Assembly (NCBI GenBank): GCA_963802745.1
Contig: CAWDKL010000042.1
Location: forward strand, 39,275-103,274
Reading direction: 5' to 3'
Source: JAJPKK01 sp963802745
GTDB taxonomy: Bacteria; Pseudomonadota; Alphaproteobacteria; Rhizobiales; Xanthobacteraceae
DNA: 64,000 nucleotides
The notes under the pieces are model-generated. The model made no database searches and was not told the origin of the DNA. It saw nothing but the letters and a program-made list of their open reading frames with translations. Below, one piece after another: positions 45,060 to 55,700 of this stretch. Position 1 is the stretch's first letter; every line of letters begins with the position of its first letter. Both the position numbers and the translations under genes were made by a program.

Positions 45060-47177
45060 ATGACGACCGCTGTTCAGAAGATTACCCTGAGTGCATCCCG
45101 CAACATTCCGTTCAACAAGCTGGTGCTGAGCCAGTCCAACGTCCGCCGCATCAAGGCCGGCATCTCGATCGAGGCGCTGGCGGAGGACATTGCCCACCGC
45201 ACGCTGCTGCAGAGCCTCAACGTCCGCCCGGTGCTGGACGCCAAAGGAGAAGAGACCGGCATGTTCGAGGTGCCGGCCGGCGGCCGCCGGTTCCGGGCGC
45301 TGGAACTGCTGGTCAAGCAGAAGCGGATGGCGAAGACGCAACCGGTGCCGTGCGTGGTGCGCACCGATGGGCTGGCGGAGGAGGACTCGCTCGCCGAGAA
45401 CAGCCAGCGCGAGGCGCTGCATCCGCTCGACCAGTTCCGCGCCTTCCAGACGCTGCGCGCCAAGGGGCTGGGCGAGGAGGAGATCGCGGCGCGGTTCTTC
45501 GTCAGTCCCGGCCAGCGTCAAACAGCGGCTGAAGCTCGCCGCCGTCTCGGAAAAGCTGCTCGATGTCTATGCCGAGGACGGCATGACGCTGGAGCAGCTG
45601 ATGGCGTTCACGGTGACCAACGACCATGCCCGGCAGGAGCAGGTCTGGGGCTCCCTCGGCCACAACAAGGCGCCCTACTTCATCCGCCGCCAGCTGACCG
45701 AAGGCGCGGTCCGCGCCGGCGACCGGCGGGCGCAGTTCGTCGGCATCGCGGCCTATGAGGCGGCCGGCGGCATCGTGCTGCGCGACCTGTTCGAGGACGA
45801 CGATGGCGGCTGGTTGCAGGATCCGGCGCTGCTCGACCGGCTGGCGAACGAGAAATTGCAAGCCGAGAGCCGAGGCCTTGCGCCCGGAGGGCTGGAAGTG
45901 GATCGCGGTTGCGCTCGACTTTCCGTATGGCCACACCCACGGGCTGCGCCGCCTGACCGGGGAGACCGTGGCTCTCACCGAAGAGGAACGCGCGGCCTGC
46001 GAAGCGCTGCGGGCCGAGCATGACGCCCTGGAGCAGGAATACGCCGACGCCGTGGAGTTGCCGGACGAGGTGGACGCGCGGCTCGGCGAGATCGAGACCG
46101 CGCTGGCGGCGTTCGACGAACGGCCGGTCACCTATGACCCCGCCGAAATCGCCCGCGCCGGCGTGTTCGTCAGCATCGACGCCGACGGCGGATTGCGGAT
46201 CGAGCGCGGCTATGTCCGGCGCGAGGACGAGGCGCCGGTCGAGCCGGTCGAAGGCGGCGCCGAAGCGGGAACCGATCCCGTCGCCGGCGATGGACCGGAC
46301 GCAGCCGGGCCGCATGAGAGGCCCACGGATCATCGTCAGTGTCATCGGCGGCGACGCTACCTCCGAGCCGCAAGGCGATGCGGAGGAAGACGATGGCATC
46401 AAGCCGTTGTCGGAGCGGCTGGTCATCGAGCTGACGGCGCACCGCACGCTGGCGCTGCGCGACGCGCTGGCGAACGATCCCGGCGTGGCGTTCACGGCGG
46501 TGCTGCACGCGCTGTGCCTCGGCGCCTTCTACCGGATGACGTTCGGCACCTGCCTGGAGATTTCGGCGAAGAGCGCGAGCTTCAGCGCGCAGGCGCCGGG
46601 CCTTGCCGACAGCGCTTCCGCCCAGGCGATCGAAGCCCGTCACCGGAACTGGGCCGCGCAGTTGCCCAAGCGCGAAGACGATCTGTGGGACGCGCTGGTG
46701 GGGTTCGATGCCGACCGTCGCGCCGCGCTGCTGGCGCATTGCGCCTCGCTCAGCGTCAACGCCGCGTACGAACCGTGGAACCGCAGTTCGCGGCGCATCG
46801 ACCATGCCGACACGCTGGCCCGCGCGGTGAACCTCGACATGGCGGCGGCCGGCTGGTCGGCGACGGTCGAGAATTATCTCGGCCGGGTGCCGAAGGCGCG
46901 CATCCTCGAAGCGGTGCGGGAAGCCAAGGGCGAACCGGCGGTGCAGCTGATCGACCATCTCAAGAAGACCGACATGGCGCGGGAAGCCGAGCGGTTGCTG
47001 GCGGGCACGCGCTGGGTCCCTGAGCCGCTGCGCACGCCCGATGTGCAGCAGGTCGAGACCGAGACGGCCGAAGGCGACGGCGAGGACCTGCCGGCGTTCC
47101 TGGCCGACGACGGCGGCGACGGCGAGACCGCGGCGGATCCCGAGGAACCGCAGCCATTCGCCGAAGCGGCCGAGTAA
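45060..47177 (+). pseudogene. ParB/RepB-like protein of about 700 residues, three frame breaks
   Basis: Read across three one-base shifts (near 45511, 45885 and 46315) this is one continuous ParB-like protein. The N-terminal ParB/Srx domain shows FNKLVLSQSNVRRIKAGISI, the AGGRRFRALELL box and AENSQREALHPLDQFRAF. A helix-turn-helix region (KQRLKLAAVSEKLLDVYAED) and a long C-terminal region follow. Each shift is one extra base (e.g. cccggccagc for cccgccagc). In similar islands the gene is a core partition or regulatory component preceding the strawberry-notch gene. If the extra bases are sequence errors, it is an intact CDS. Confidence 0.75.
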
Positions 47178-47234
47178 GTGCAGTCCCGCGGGGCGGCTGA
47201 GCACCGTCCCGCGTTTTCCATTCCCATCCACCCC

Positions 47235-47266
47235 AAAGAGCCTGGCGCCTCCGCGCCGGGCTCTTT
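47235..47266 (+). terminator. Rho-independent terminator after the ParB-like gene
   Basis: AAAGAGCCTGGCGC and GCGCCGGGCTCTTTT form a strong stem (one bulge) around a CTCC loop and end in a T-run. It lies 58 bases after the ParB-like stop and 21 bases before the next start, so it insulates that gene. Confidence 0.8.
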
Positions 47267-47286
47267 TCATTTCAAGGAGATTGAAC

Positions 47287-47709
47287 ATGACCGATTGGTA
47301 TACCCGTTGCGCCTACAATCCCGAGGCCAAGCAACGTTTTCACACGGCCGCCCGCCTGCGCTTGCGGCACTTGGCGGAGTATCTCGGCTTTCCGCCGGAC
47401 GGATTCGACCTGAGGTGCAACGCCGGCGGCGTCGCTGTGAGCGGCGAAATCACCCTGCATCATGACACCGTTTACATCCAGGTGTCGCAGAGCTCCATGG
47501 GTCCGGAAAACGGCATCTTGATCCGCACATGCGAAGGCCGGCGCGACTACACCGGCGGGCGCAATCATTTCGCGCCGCTGCGGCTGCTCGACGATACGCC
47601 GGCGCTGGCGGCAGAGGTGCGCGCCGTGATGGCGACGAAGACCGGTTCGGTGGCGAGGGCATCGTCCAGAACCGCGGCGCCGATCCGGCGCGGCGAGGGT
47701 TCAGAGTGA
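47287..47709 (+). CDS. Hypothetical island backbone protein
   Basis: A 140-residue protein (MTDWYTRCAYNPEAKQRFHT start) with an AAGGAGA site at 47274. The middle has beta strands with GGVAVSGEITLHHDTVYIQVSQSSMG, and RCNAGGVAV suggests a small alpha/beta domain. Family unknown, but it is a regular companion of ParB-like and strawberry-notch genes. Its last codons (AVMATKTGSVAR...) recur in altered form 4.9 kb downstream at 52591, so the natural C-terminus may have been displaced by the inserted cassette. Confidence 0.65.
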   Translation: MTDWYTRCAYNPEAKQRFHTAARLRLRHLAEYLGFPPDGFDLRCNAGGVAVSGEITLHHDTVYIQVSQSSMGPENGILIRTCEGRRDYTGGRNHFAPLRLLDDTPALAAEVRAVMATKTGSVARASSRTAAPIRRGEGSE

Positions 47710-47725
47710 GAGGAGGCCGAAAGCA

Positions 47726-48516
47726 TCATGGATGGCTCGCTTTGTAAGCCTTGAACTCGGCACGGAGATTGTCATTGTCGGCTTTAAGTTCCTGAATGGC
47801 CTTGATCAGCTTCCATGGATTCGGCTCATCAACAGTGTAATAGCTGTCGTCATTCATGTGGACCATGTCGGGATGGGTGAGCAGCATTTCCTGCGCGACG
47901 ACCCCGGTGCGGCGCTCGCCGGTGGATCGGACGGTGAAGTCGCGGATGCGCATGCCTCCAAGCCAGCCGAGACCGCTGCCACTGTCGGCGATATCCTTCT
48001 TGAGACGTAAATCGGACGAGCAAGCCACGGTTTCGGAGCTGGTGCCGGGGGTGTGATTGCAATAGGCGGCCCCGCTTTGCAGCCTTGCGGTTACGCCCGA
48101 TGACGCATAGATATGCAGCACTTGCTGAGGTGACGCCGTCCCGATGCCGACATTCCCATTCAATTGGATATTACCCGCCGTTCCGGCACCACCAGAACCA
48201 GCAGCGCCCGGCGTCAGAACAATGTTTCCACCATTTGTGTTACCACCGCAACACGTGCTGCCGCCATTCTGAGCATACAAATTTATACCCAAGCCATTAA
48301 CATTAGTCCAGGCGGTACCGGCCTCAACATCCAGGAATGCTGTGGGACTTGCCGAGCCAATCCCGACTTCACCAGCCCTCGCCGTAGCGCCGCCGCCAGT
48401 ACCACTGCCGGCACCAGCGGTTCCCGGCATCAAAATAATGCTTCCGCCATTGCTGGAAGAACCGCAACACACGTTGCCGCCATTCTGAGCATACAAATTT
48501 ATACCTGAGCCGTTAA
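47726..48516 (-). pseudogene. S74 endosialidase-chaperone fibre protein, 3' part (split by insertion sequences)
   Basis: C-terminal 263 codons of a secreted fibre-like protein whose 5' part lies at 51252-52140. It contains two of the NLYAQNGG..CCG modules (with paired cysteines), two VGIG.ASP repeats and the S74 intramolecular chaperone: CSSDLRLKKDI (autocleavage Ser-Asp), MRIRDFTVRSTGERRTGVVAQE and a terminal coiled coil (LIKAIQELKADNDNLRAEF). S74 domains trimerise tail spikes and fibres and then cut themselves off. The part is cut by an IS1380 element at TTAA 48513-48516. Confidence 0.85.
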
Positions 48517-50174
48517 CCCGGATCATGCATCACGCGGCGGTTTTTTAGCGGCCTTGCCGGCGGGCGCGCGGGTGCGATCCGTCCAGTGGGATCGGTTTAA
48601 GGCTACTCGCGATGCAACGCGTTCGGGATTGATCTGCCCGTGCGGGCGGTTCTTTGGGGCCCCTGGCCCCGCGGCTCATGGGCCTGCCGGCATGAGGCCG
48701 AGCGCGATGGCTCGGAACAGTCCACCCTCCGGGCAACTGGTCGGCAGCTGGATGCGGATGCGGGCGATGTGTTCGATCACGCGCGCCCCGATCTTGATCA
48801 GGCGCTCCCGGATCGTCGCGAACTCGGCACTGGCAAGCGGGCTCGTCCGCGGGATCGCGGCGCGTACGCCGTGCATCAGCCAGAACGCGGCGGTGTGGAG
48901 GACGAGCCGTACCTGATTGGCGGTCGCGCTGTGACACGACATGCGATCCGAGGCCAACTGCGCTTTGTGCAGCTTGATCAGGTTTTCCATCTGCCCGCGC
49001 TGGCAGTAGACGGTCTCGTAAAGGTGCTGCGCCGAGCCTTTGAGCGAGGTGACGACATAGCGGATGTCGACCTCCTGGCGCATGCCGGTCTCTCCGGCGA
49101 TCGGCTGCAGCGAACATTCCAGCCGCGCCACCACTTTGCGCGGTCGTTTCCAGCTGCCGGCTTGGTACATAAAGCTCGCATAGCTGCGCAGCTTCGTCTG
49201 GCTGCTCTTGGCGTGATGGAAGCGCAGATTGGCAGCGGCCTCTGCCACCAGGGCGTCGAGCGCGGCATTGCCGGCGAGGCCGAAGATGTAATCGGCGCCG
49301 TTATCCTCCGCCCATTCCATGGCCTCGACGCGGCCGTAATGGCCGTCGCCGCGCCAGATGATGCGGGTCCTGCGCCAATGTCCCCGCAGACGCTTCGTTA
49401 CGTGCTTGATGACCGTCCTCACCTCCGTGCCCTTCGGGGTGCGGGCCGGGCGCAGCAACGTCACCACCGGCGTGCCGCTCCCGGCGTCATAGATGTGCAT
49501 CGGGGCGAAGCCGCGCTCGTCGTGATGGGCGTTCCAGAATGCCAGCTGCTGGCCGCCATGCGCGGCGCAGAACGTGTCGTCGATATCCAGGATCGCCTGC
49601 CGGCCCGGCTTCATGGTGGCGGCGAACTGGTCGATGAGAGCCGCGGTGAGCCGTGCCGCTTCGATCTTGCTCGGCGCGTTTTCCAGGCGGCTGATGGTCG
49701 ATTGCGAGGCCAGTGCCGCACCACTCTGCGGACAGCGGCCGACCGCAAGTTTCATCAGCGGGTCGTGCCGCAACCGGTCAAGGTCGACCGCATCTTTATG
49801 CCCGCACGCAATCGCAGCGGCCCGCGCCATCACCATCTCGAGCATCGCGTGCCTTACCCGGTCGGGATCGCGGCGATCCGGCATCGCTTCCGCCAGCCGC
49901 CGGCATACCCCAAGCCGGCGCTCCGCCTCCCGCAGCAGCAGCAGGCCGGCATCGGAGGACTGATTGCCGCCACCAAAATCGACCGTGACTTTCTTGCGGC
50001 GAACGGCGGGCAGGTCAAAGGGGAGCAGCGGATCGAACGGTTCGTCAGTCATGGCGGCTGTGGCGCAGAGCTGAAACGCAGGGCTACCGAACGCAACACC
50101 CGATTGGCTACGTGAGTTGCTCGCTTTGCGCCACTGTCGTCGCCAAAAATCTCATGCCCGATGCATAATCCAGG
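48517..50174 (-). mobile_element. IS1380-family insertion sequence
   Basis: 1658 bases. The left end CCCGGATCATGCATC and the reversed right end CCTGGATTATGCATC are imperfect 15-base terminal repeats (13 of 15). A TTAA target duplication is present at 48513-48516 and 50175-50178. It carries one intact transposase and is inserted in the S74 fibre gene. Confidence 0.9.
48676..50052 (-). CDS. IS1380-family transposase
   Basis: A 458-residue DDE transposase, apparently intact. Family stretches are DFGGGNQSSDAGLLLLREAERRLG near the start, DIDDTFCAAHGGQQLAFWNAHHDERGFAPMHIYD around the first Asp, IIWRGDGHYGR around the second, and YCQRGQMENLIKLHK (Glu) near the end. No frame break, unlike many island genes. 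The element is probably still mobile. Confidence 0.93.
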   Translation of the reverse strand: MTDEPFDPLLPFDLPAVRRKKVTVDFGGGNQSSDAGLLLLREAERRLGVCRRLAEAMPDRRDPDRVRHAMLEMVMARAAAIACGHKDAVDLDRLRHDPLMKLAVGRCPQSGAALASQSTISRLENAPSKIEAARLTAALIDQFAATMKPGRQAILDIDDTFCAAHGGQQLAFWNAHHDERGFAPMHIYDAGSGTPVVTLLRPARTPKGTEVRTVIKHVTKRLRGHWRRTRIIWRGDGHYGRVEAMEWAEDNGADYIFGLAGNAALDALVAEAAANLRFHHAKSSQTKLRSYASFMYQAGSWKRPRKVVARLECSLQPIAGETGMRQEVDIRYVVTSLKGSAQHLYETVYCQRGQMENLIKLHKAQLASDRMSCHSATANQVRLVLHTAAFWLMHGVRAAIPRTSPLASAEFATIRERLIKIGARVIEHIARIRIQLPTSCPEGGLFRAIALGLMPAGP

Positions 50175-50204
50175 TTAACATAATTCGCCGCGGTACCGGC
50201 TCTA

Positions 50205-51251
50205 GACCAGATTCCGGTCAGGTTCGAACATAGCCGGCATGGCGGAAGAAGTTGGCGCATTCCTGCGCTGTGAATTCGGTTACGACGCAGCCGATCCGAT
50301 GGATCAGGTCCGGAATGGTTTCTTCGGCGGCCTTGCGTAGATACGCTTTCAGTTTGCTGAAAGCCGGTTCGATCGGGTTAAGGTCGGGCGAATAGGTGGG
50401 AAGATAAACCAGCGTCGCGCCAGCCGCTTCGATTGCCTCCTTCACACCGGCCACCTTGTGAACCGGAAGGCTGTCCATGAGCACGGTATCGCCGGGGGCA
50501 AGGGTCGGAGCAAGGCTTTGTTTGAGATAGGCCAGGAAGATGTCTCCCGTCATCGGCCCATCGACCACGAGCGGCGCCACCATGGCGTTCTCCCGCAGTC
50601 CGGCCACGAAGGTCAAGGTTTTCCAATGCCCTTGCGGCGCATAGCCGACCAATCGTTCGCCGCGCGGGCAGCGGCCATAAAGCCGCACCATGGCGGTGGT
50701 GGTGCAGGTCTCGTCGACAAAGACCAACCGTGCCGGGTCCAAAAAGCCCTGCTCGCGGATCCAGCGCTGCCGCTGGCGTGCCAACTCCTCGCGCTTTTGC
50801 TCCGCCGCCTGCAGATGCTTCTTCTTGCGGCTGATCTGGTGACGATTGAAGAACCGCCACAGCGCGGTGCGGCTGGCCGCGATCCCGCGCTCCTCGCTCG
50901 CCGCCACGATCTCGTTCAGCGTCAAATCCGGCTGCTTGGCAACCAGCGCCAGAAGCTGGTCCGCGTGCGCCTCCAGCGGCGACGCGCTGCCGCCGAAAGG
51001 CTTTGCGGCGACGCTTCCGGTCGCCTCAAAGCGTTGCGCCCACAGCACCACCGTACTGGGGGCGACCGCATAATCCTCCGCCGCCTCACGCCGCGACGCC
51101 CCGCCCGCCACCGCCTCGATCACGCGGGCACGCAAGTCGATCGAATAGGGTTTCGGCATCGATCCCTCCCAAAGCGAATCAGTTGCCGCCAAACTCGCAG
51201 AAACTCAAGCCTTTGGGAATCCTTGTGATTCGACCTGACCGGAAAGTGGTC
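50205..51251 (-). mobile_element. IS630-family insertion sequence
   Basis: 1047 bases between TA duplications at 50203-50204 and 51252-51253. The left end is GACCAGATTCCGGTCAGG and the reversed right end is GACCACTTTCCGGTCAGG. It is inserted in the S74 fibre gene 28 bases from the IS1380 copy. Its ends match the MITEs at 8335 and 12935, for which it may supply transposase. Confidence 0.92.
50218..51159 (-). CDS. IS630-family transposase
   Basis: A 313-residue transposase with an N-terminal helix-turn-helix (RVIEAVAGGASRREAAEDYAV) and the DDE core: FVDETCTTTAMVRLYG, then VLMDSLPVHKVAG, then YSPDLNPIEPAFSKLK. ATG 51159 follows a GGGAGGG site. The frame stays open upstream to 51192. Intact. Confidence 0.93.
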   Translation of the reverse strand: MPKPYSIDLRARVIEAVAGGASRREAAEDYAVAPSTVVLWAQRFEATGSVAAKPFGGSASPLEAHADQLLALVAKQPDLTLNEIVAASEERGIAASRTALWRFFNRHQISRKKKHLQAAEQKREELARQRQRWIREQGFLDPARLVFVDETCTTTAMVRLYGRCPRGERLVGYAPQGHWKTLTFVAGLRENAMVAPLVVDGPMTGDIFLAYLKQSLAPTLAPGDTVLMDSLPVHKVAGVKEAIEAAGATLVYLPTYSPDLNPIEPAFSKLKAYLRKAAEETIPDLIHRIGCVVTEFTAQECANFFRHAGYVRT

Positions 51252-52140
51252 TAACATCGAGGAATGCTGTGGGACTTGCGGAGCCAATCCCGACGGAACC
51301 AGAATTTCCGGTACCAGCATAAGCGCCCGGTATCAAAAGAATATTTCCACCATTGGTGGAAGAACCGCAACACACGCCGCCGCCATTCTGGGCATACAAG
51401 TTAATACCTGAGCCATTAACATAATTCGCGGCGGTACCAGCCTCAACGTCCAAAAATGCTGCGGGACTTGCCACGCCAATCCCGACCGAGCCGCTGACGA
51501 TAAGGCCATTCGTGGGGGCGGCGACGTTGTAACCGATGCTCGCTGCGCCGTTCACGTCCAGAAGATTCTGCGGGCTTGTCGTTCCTATCCCGACTTTGCC
51601 GCCTGTCTGGAAAATCACCAAATCGCCGAGAGTTGTCGTGCTGGTGAAGTAGGGGACATACCCCGTAGCGCCGCTCGCCGTCACGCTGCCGCCCACCGTG
51701 AGGGCGGTAGAGTTCCACGTCAGGGTGCCGCTGTTGTTCCACAGCACGCCGCTCGCTGCTCCACCACCAGACGCAATGTGAATCCCGTTGCCGGTCACGT
51801 CGAGCGTGGCTGCCGGACTCGTCGTCCCGATGCCGACATTGCCACTGACGATAATGCCGTTGCTGGCTCCGGACGCTGTTCCCGCATAAGTGCCGAAGGC
51901 CGCCGCGCCCTTCACGTCCAACGCATTAGCGGGCGACGACGTCCCGATGCCGACGCCGCCCGTGCCCTTTGTCGTCAGGATGATGCTGATATTGGAATCA
52001 ACGCCGTTCGCGCTGATGCTGGGCTGACTGCCAGACGGTGCACCGCTCATGGTGAGTTGGTTGGTGGCTTGAGCCCATGCCGACGCCGCAGCGAACAGCG
52101 CCAGCACCAACAGCCATGTCGCGGCGTAAATCCGCTTCAT
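51252..52140 (-). pseudogene. S74 fibre protein, 5' part (split by insertion sequences)
   Basis: N-terminal part of the fibre gene: signal peptide (MKRIYAATWLLVLALFAAAS, cleavage after AWAQA) and then a run of GNVGIGTTSPAATLDVTG-type repeats (about six copies) and the first NLYAQNGG..CCG module. It ends in FLDV at the IS630 target TA. Joined with 50175-50202 and 48512-47726 the frame is restored (889 + 28 + 787 = 1704 bases). The repeat pattern resembles phage tail fibres or secreted adhesin-like fibres. Confidence 0.85.
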
Positions 52141-52487
52141 CGCGCCTCGATGCCGTGTGCGCGTCCGGCGTTCCAGTCGCAGGCGGTGCCGTTATCCTCA
52201 AATGTCCAGCGTTCACCGTCGCAAACGCAAAGACGCATGCGTTGCGTGAGCGCCAGTGCGCCGCGCATGTGCGCCGTGCAGGCTATTGGTTCGCTTTCCA
52301 CCGGCGTGAATTGCAGCACGGCGCCGACGCCTGTAGCGTCGCCCATGTGCAACCCATGCAAAGGCAAGGCCGGGTCGGACGATGACGGCTCCGCCGCGCT
52401 CAGGGCATGCGCGTCCAATGCCACCATTATGAAAATGGCCAGCATTGCAAACGTAAATTTCAGCAAACGTAAAGACATTGATGACAC
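52137..52487 (-). CDS. Small secreted protein encoded with the S74 fibre
   Basis: A 116-residue protein with a signal peptide (FTFAMLAIFIMVALDAHALS) and several cysteines in the mature part (IACTAHMRG; RLCVCDGERW; GTACDW). It overlaps the fibre start by four bases (ATGA), so the two are translationally coupled. The CVCDGERWTFEDNGTACDW end resembles fibre-associated small modules found beside S74 proteins. Unknown family. Confidence 0.65.
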   Translation of the reverse strand: MSSMSLRLLKFTFAMLAIFIMVALDAHALSAAEPSSSDPALPLHGLHMGDATGVGAVLQFTPVESEPIACTAHMRGALALTQRMRLCVCDGERWTFEDNGTACDWNAGRAHGIEAR

Positions 52488-52590
52488 AAAGAAAATGGAA
52501 AACCCCTACAACTCTTGCATACACCTTTTATGAAATAAAGCACAAAACAATTTTAAATCGACGGGTTCGCGGACGGCAAGGTGACAGCCG

Positions 52591-52640
52591 GTGATGGCGA
52601 CGAAGACCGGTCCGGCGTGGCGAGCGCTCAGAGTGAGAGT
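52591..52640 (+). repeat. Repeat of the 47626 gene end, right border of the S74 cassette
   Basis: GTGATGGCGACGAAGACCGG at 52591 also occurs at 47626 within the end of the 47287 gene. Both copies are followed by GTGGCGAG and then CAGAGTGAGAG. In the right copy the coding-like reading VMATKTGPAWRALRV continues. The two repeats bracket the 4.9-kb S74 cassette. Confidence 0.55.
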
Positions 52641-52727
52641 TTGGCCGGGACGGGTTTGAGCCGGACGGGGCCTTAGAGAGAGCACCCCGGCGGCTCTTCC
52701 CGTTCCCGCTCTCCCGGACATCTCCCC

Positions 52728-55700
52728 ATGAACAGTTTATTCGCCCCCTCGGCCGCGCTCGCGGCCGCGACACCGTTGCTTGACACCTCCTCCGCCCTCG
52801 TTGCCGCCGCGCGATTGCTGTTGCCCGATCTCGAACGCGGCCGCGCCATCGATGCCAAGACGCTGCGCGCCGCCATGATGGCGGGCTTTGGCGGTTCCGA
52901 CACCGATGGCGTTTGGGACTGGAAGACCGCCTACGAGGCTTGCGAGGCCGCGCAGGTGCTGTTCCTGCGCAAGTTCGGTCCGGCGATGCGGGCGCGGGCC
53001 AATGCCCCGGCCGCCCTGCTCGCGATGCTGGCCAAGGTCGCGGCGCTTGCTGCCGTCGCACACCCGCCGCTCGGAAGAGAGCCAGGCGCTGCAGCAATTC
53101 TCCACCCCGCTCGCGCTCGGCCTGGTGGCGAGCGCCGCCGCCGCGATCACGCTCGCGGATCTGGTGCTGGAGCCCTCGGCCGGGACCGGCTTGCTTGCGA
53201 TCTTCGCCGAACTGGCGGGCGGTCATTTGGTCCTTAACGAACTCGCCGCCACCCGCGCCGGCCTGCTCGGCCAGCTGTTCCAAAACATTTCCGTCACGCG
53301 CTACGACGCCGCCCACATCCACGACCATCTCGATGCTGCGGTGCGGCCGAGCGTGGTGTTGATGAACCCGCCGTTCTCGGCGGCAGCCCATGTGGAAGGC
53401 CGGGTGGCGGACGCGGCGCTGCGCCATGTCGGCTCGGCGCTGGCGCGTCTCGCCGAGGGCGGCCGCCTGGTCGCCATCACGGGCGAAACTCTTGTCTCCT
53501 CACAATCCGGCCTGGCGGGATGGCTTCATCCGGCTGCAGGAGCGCGGCCGCGTGGTGTTCACCGCCGGCGTCGACGGGCGGGTCTATGCCCGCCACGGCA
53601 CCACGACCGATACCCGCCTGACCGTCATCGACCGCGTGCCGGCCGATGATCCAAAGCTGTTTCCGGCTTCGCTCGGCATGGCGCCGGACTCTGCAACGTT
53701 GCTGGACTGGGTGACCCGGCTGGTTCCGCCGCGGCCTGCGGTTGCGGCTCCGCCCACGGGATCCGTGGTCCGAGCCCCGATGGCGACGCGGCCTGCGTCC
53801 GCACAGATCGCGCTCCAGGGCTTTGTCCGGACAGCTCCCCTTCCGGCCGCCTGCCGTCCCGCCCGCTGGCATCGAACTCGCCTACGAGACGATCGACTGG
53901 GCTCCTGCGGAGGCCGGCCGCATCACCGAGGCGCTGTATGAGGGCTATGCGCTGCAGTCGATCCGCATTCCCGGCGCGGCGCCGCATCCGACCCGGCTGG
54001 TGCAGTCGGCCGCCATGGCGTCGGTGGCGCCGCCCAAGCCCAGCTACCGGCCGCATTTGCCCGCCGAGGTGATCGCCAAGGGGCTGCTGTCCGACGCCCA
54101 GCTGGAAAGCGTCATCCAGGCCGGCGAAGCCCATGGCGGCTATCTGGCCGGCTCATGGACCGTGGACGAGACCTTCGATGCCGTCGCCGCCGCGGCCGAT
54201 GGCGCGGAGAATGCCGTGCGGTTCCGCCGCGGCTGGTTTCTCGGCGACGGCACCGGGGCCGGCAAGGGCCGCCAGGTCGCCGGCGTCCTGCTCGACAATT
54301 GGCTGAAAGGCCGCCGCAAGGCGGTGTGGGTGTCGAAATCCGACAAGCTGATCGAGGACGCCCAGCGCGACTGGTCGGCGCTCGGCCAGGAACGGCTGCT
54401 CATCACCCCGCTGGCGCGGTTCCCGCAAGGGTCGGCGATCCGGCTCGACCACGGCATCCTGTTCACCACCTACGCCACGCTGCGCTCCGACGCCCGCGAG
54501 ACCAAGGCCTCGCGCGTGCAGCAGATCGTCGATTGGCTGGGCACAGACTTCGACGGCGTCATCGTGTTCGACGAGAGCCACGCCCTGCAGAACGCCGGCG
54601 GCGGCAAGAGCGAGCGCGGCGACCAGGCGCCGTCGCAGCAGGGCCGCGCCGGCCTGCGGCTGCAGCATGCCCTGCCCGATGCCCGCGTGCTGTACGTGTC
54701 GGCGACCGGCGCCACCACGGTGCACAATCTCGCCTATGCGCAGCGGCTCGGTCTGTGGGGCGGGGCGGACTTTCCGTTCGCCACCCGCGCGGAATTCGTC
54801 GAGGCGATCGAGGCCGGCGGCGTTGCCGCCATGGAGGTGCTGGCCCGCGACCTCAAGGCGCTCGGCCTCTATGCGGCCCGCTCGCTGTCCTACGAGGGCA
54901 TCGCCTACGAGCTGATCGAGCAAAAGCTCACCCCCGAGCAGGTGCGCATCTACGACGCCTATGCGGGCGCCTTCCAGGTCATCCACAACAATCTCGATGC
55001 CGCCCTGAAAGCGGCCAATGTCACCGGCGAGACCCGCACGCTCAACGGCCAGGCCAAGGCGGCGGCGCGCTCGGCGTTCGAGAGCGCCAAGCAGCGCTTC
55101 TTCAGCCACCTGATCACCGCGATGAAGACCCCGGCGCTGATCGCCGCGGTCGAGCGCGATCTTGAAGCCGGCCATGCCGCCGTGATCCAGATCGTCTCCA
55201 CCGGCGAGGCGCTGATGGAGCGGCGCCTTTCGGAAATCCCCGCCGAGGAGTGGGGCGATCTTCAAATTGATATTACTCCGAGGGAGTATGTACTCGTCTA
55301 CCTTGAACATGGCTTCCCGACCCAGCTGTTCGAGCCGTTCACCGACGAGGACGGCAACCTGTCGTCGCGGCCGGTTCTTTGCGACGGCCAGCCGGTGCAG
55401 TGCCGCGAGGCGGTGGAACGGCGCGACCGCATGATCGAGCATCTGGCCTCGCTCGCCCCCGTGCAGGGCGCGCTCGACCAGATCGTGCAACGATTCGGCA
55501 CCGACATGGTGGCGGAGGTCACCGGCCGGTCGCGCCGCATCGTGCGCAAGCGCGGCACCGACGGGATCGACCGCCTTGCGGTCGAAGCCCGCGCCGGATC
55601 GGCCAATCTGGCCGAGGCGCAGGCCTTCATGGACGACTTGAAGCGCATTCTGGTGTTCTCGGATGCCGGCGGCACCGGGCGCAGCTACCATGCCGACCTC

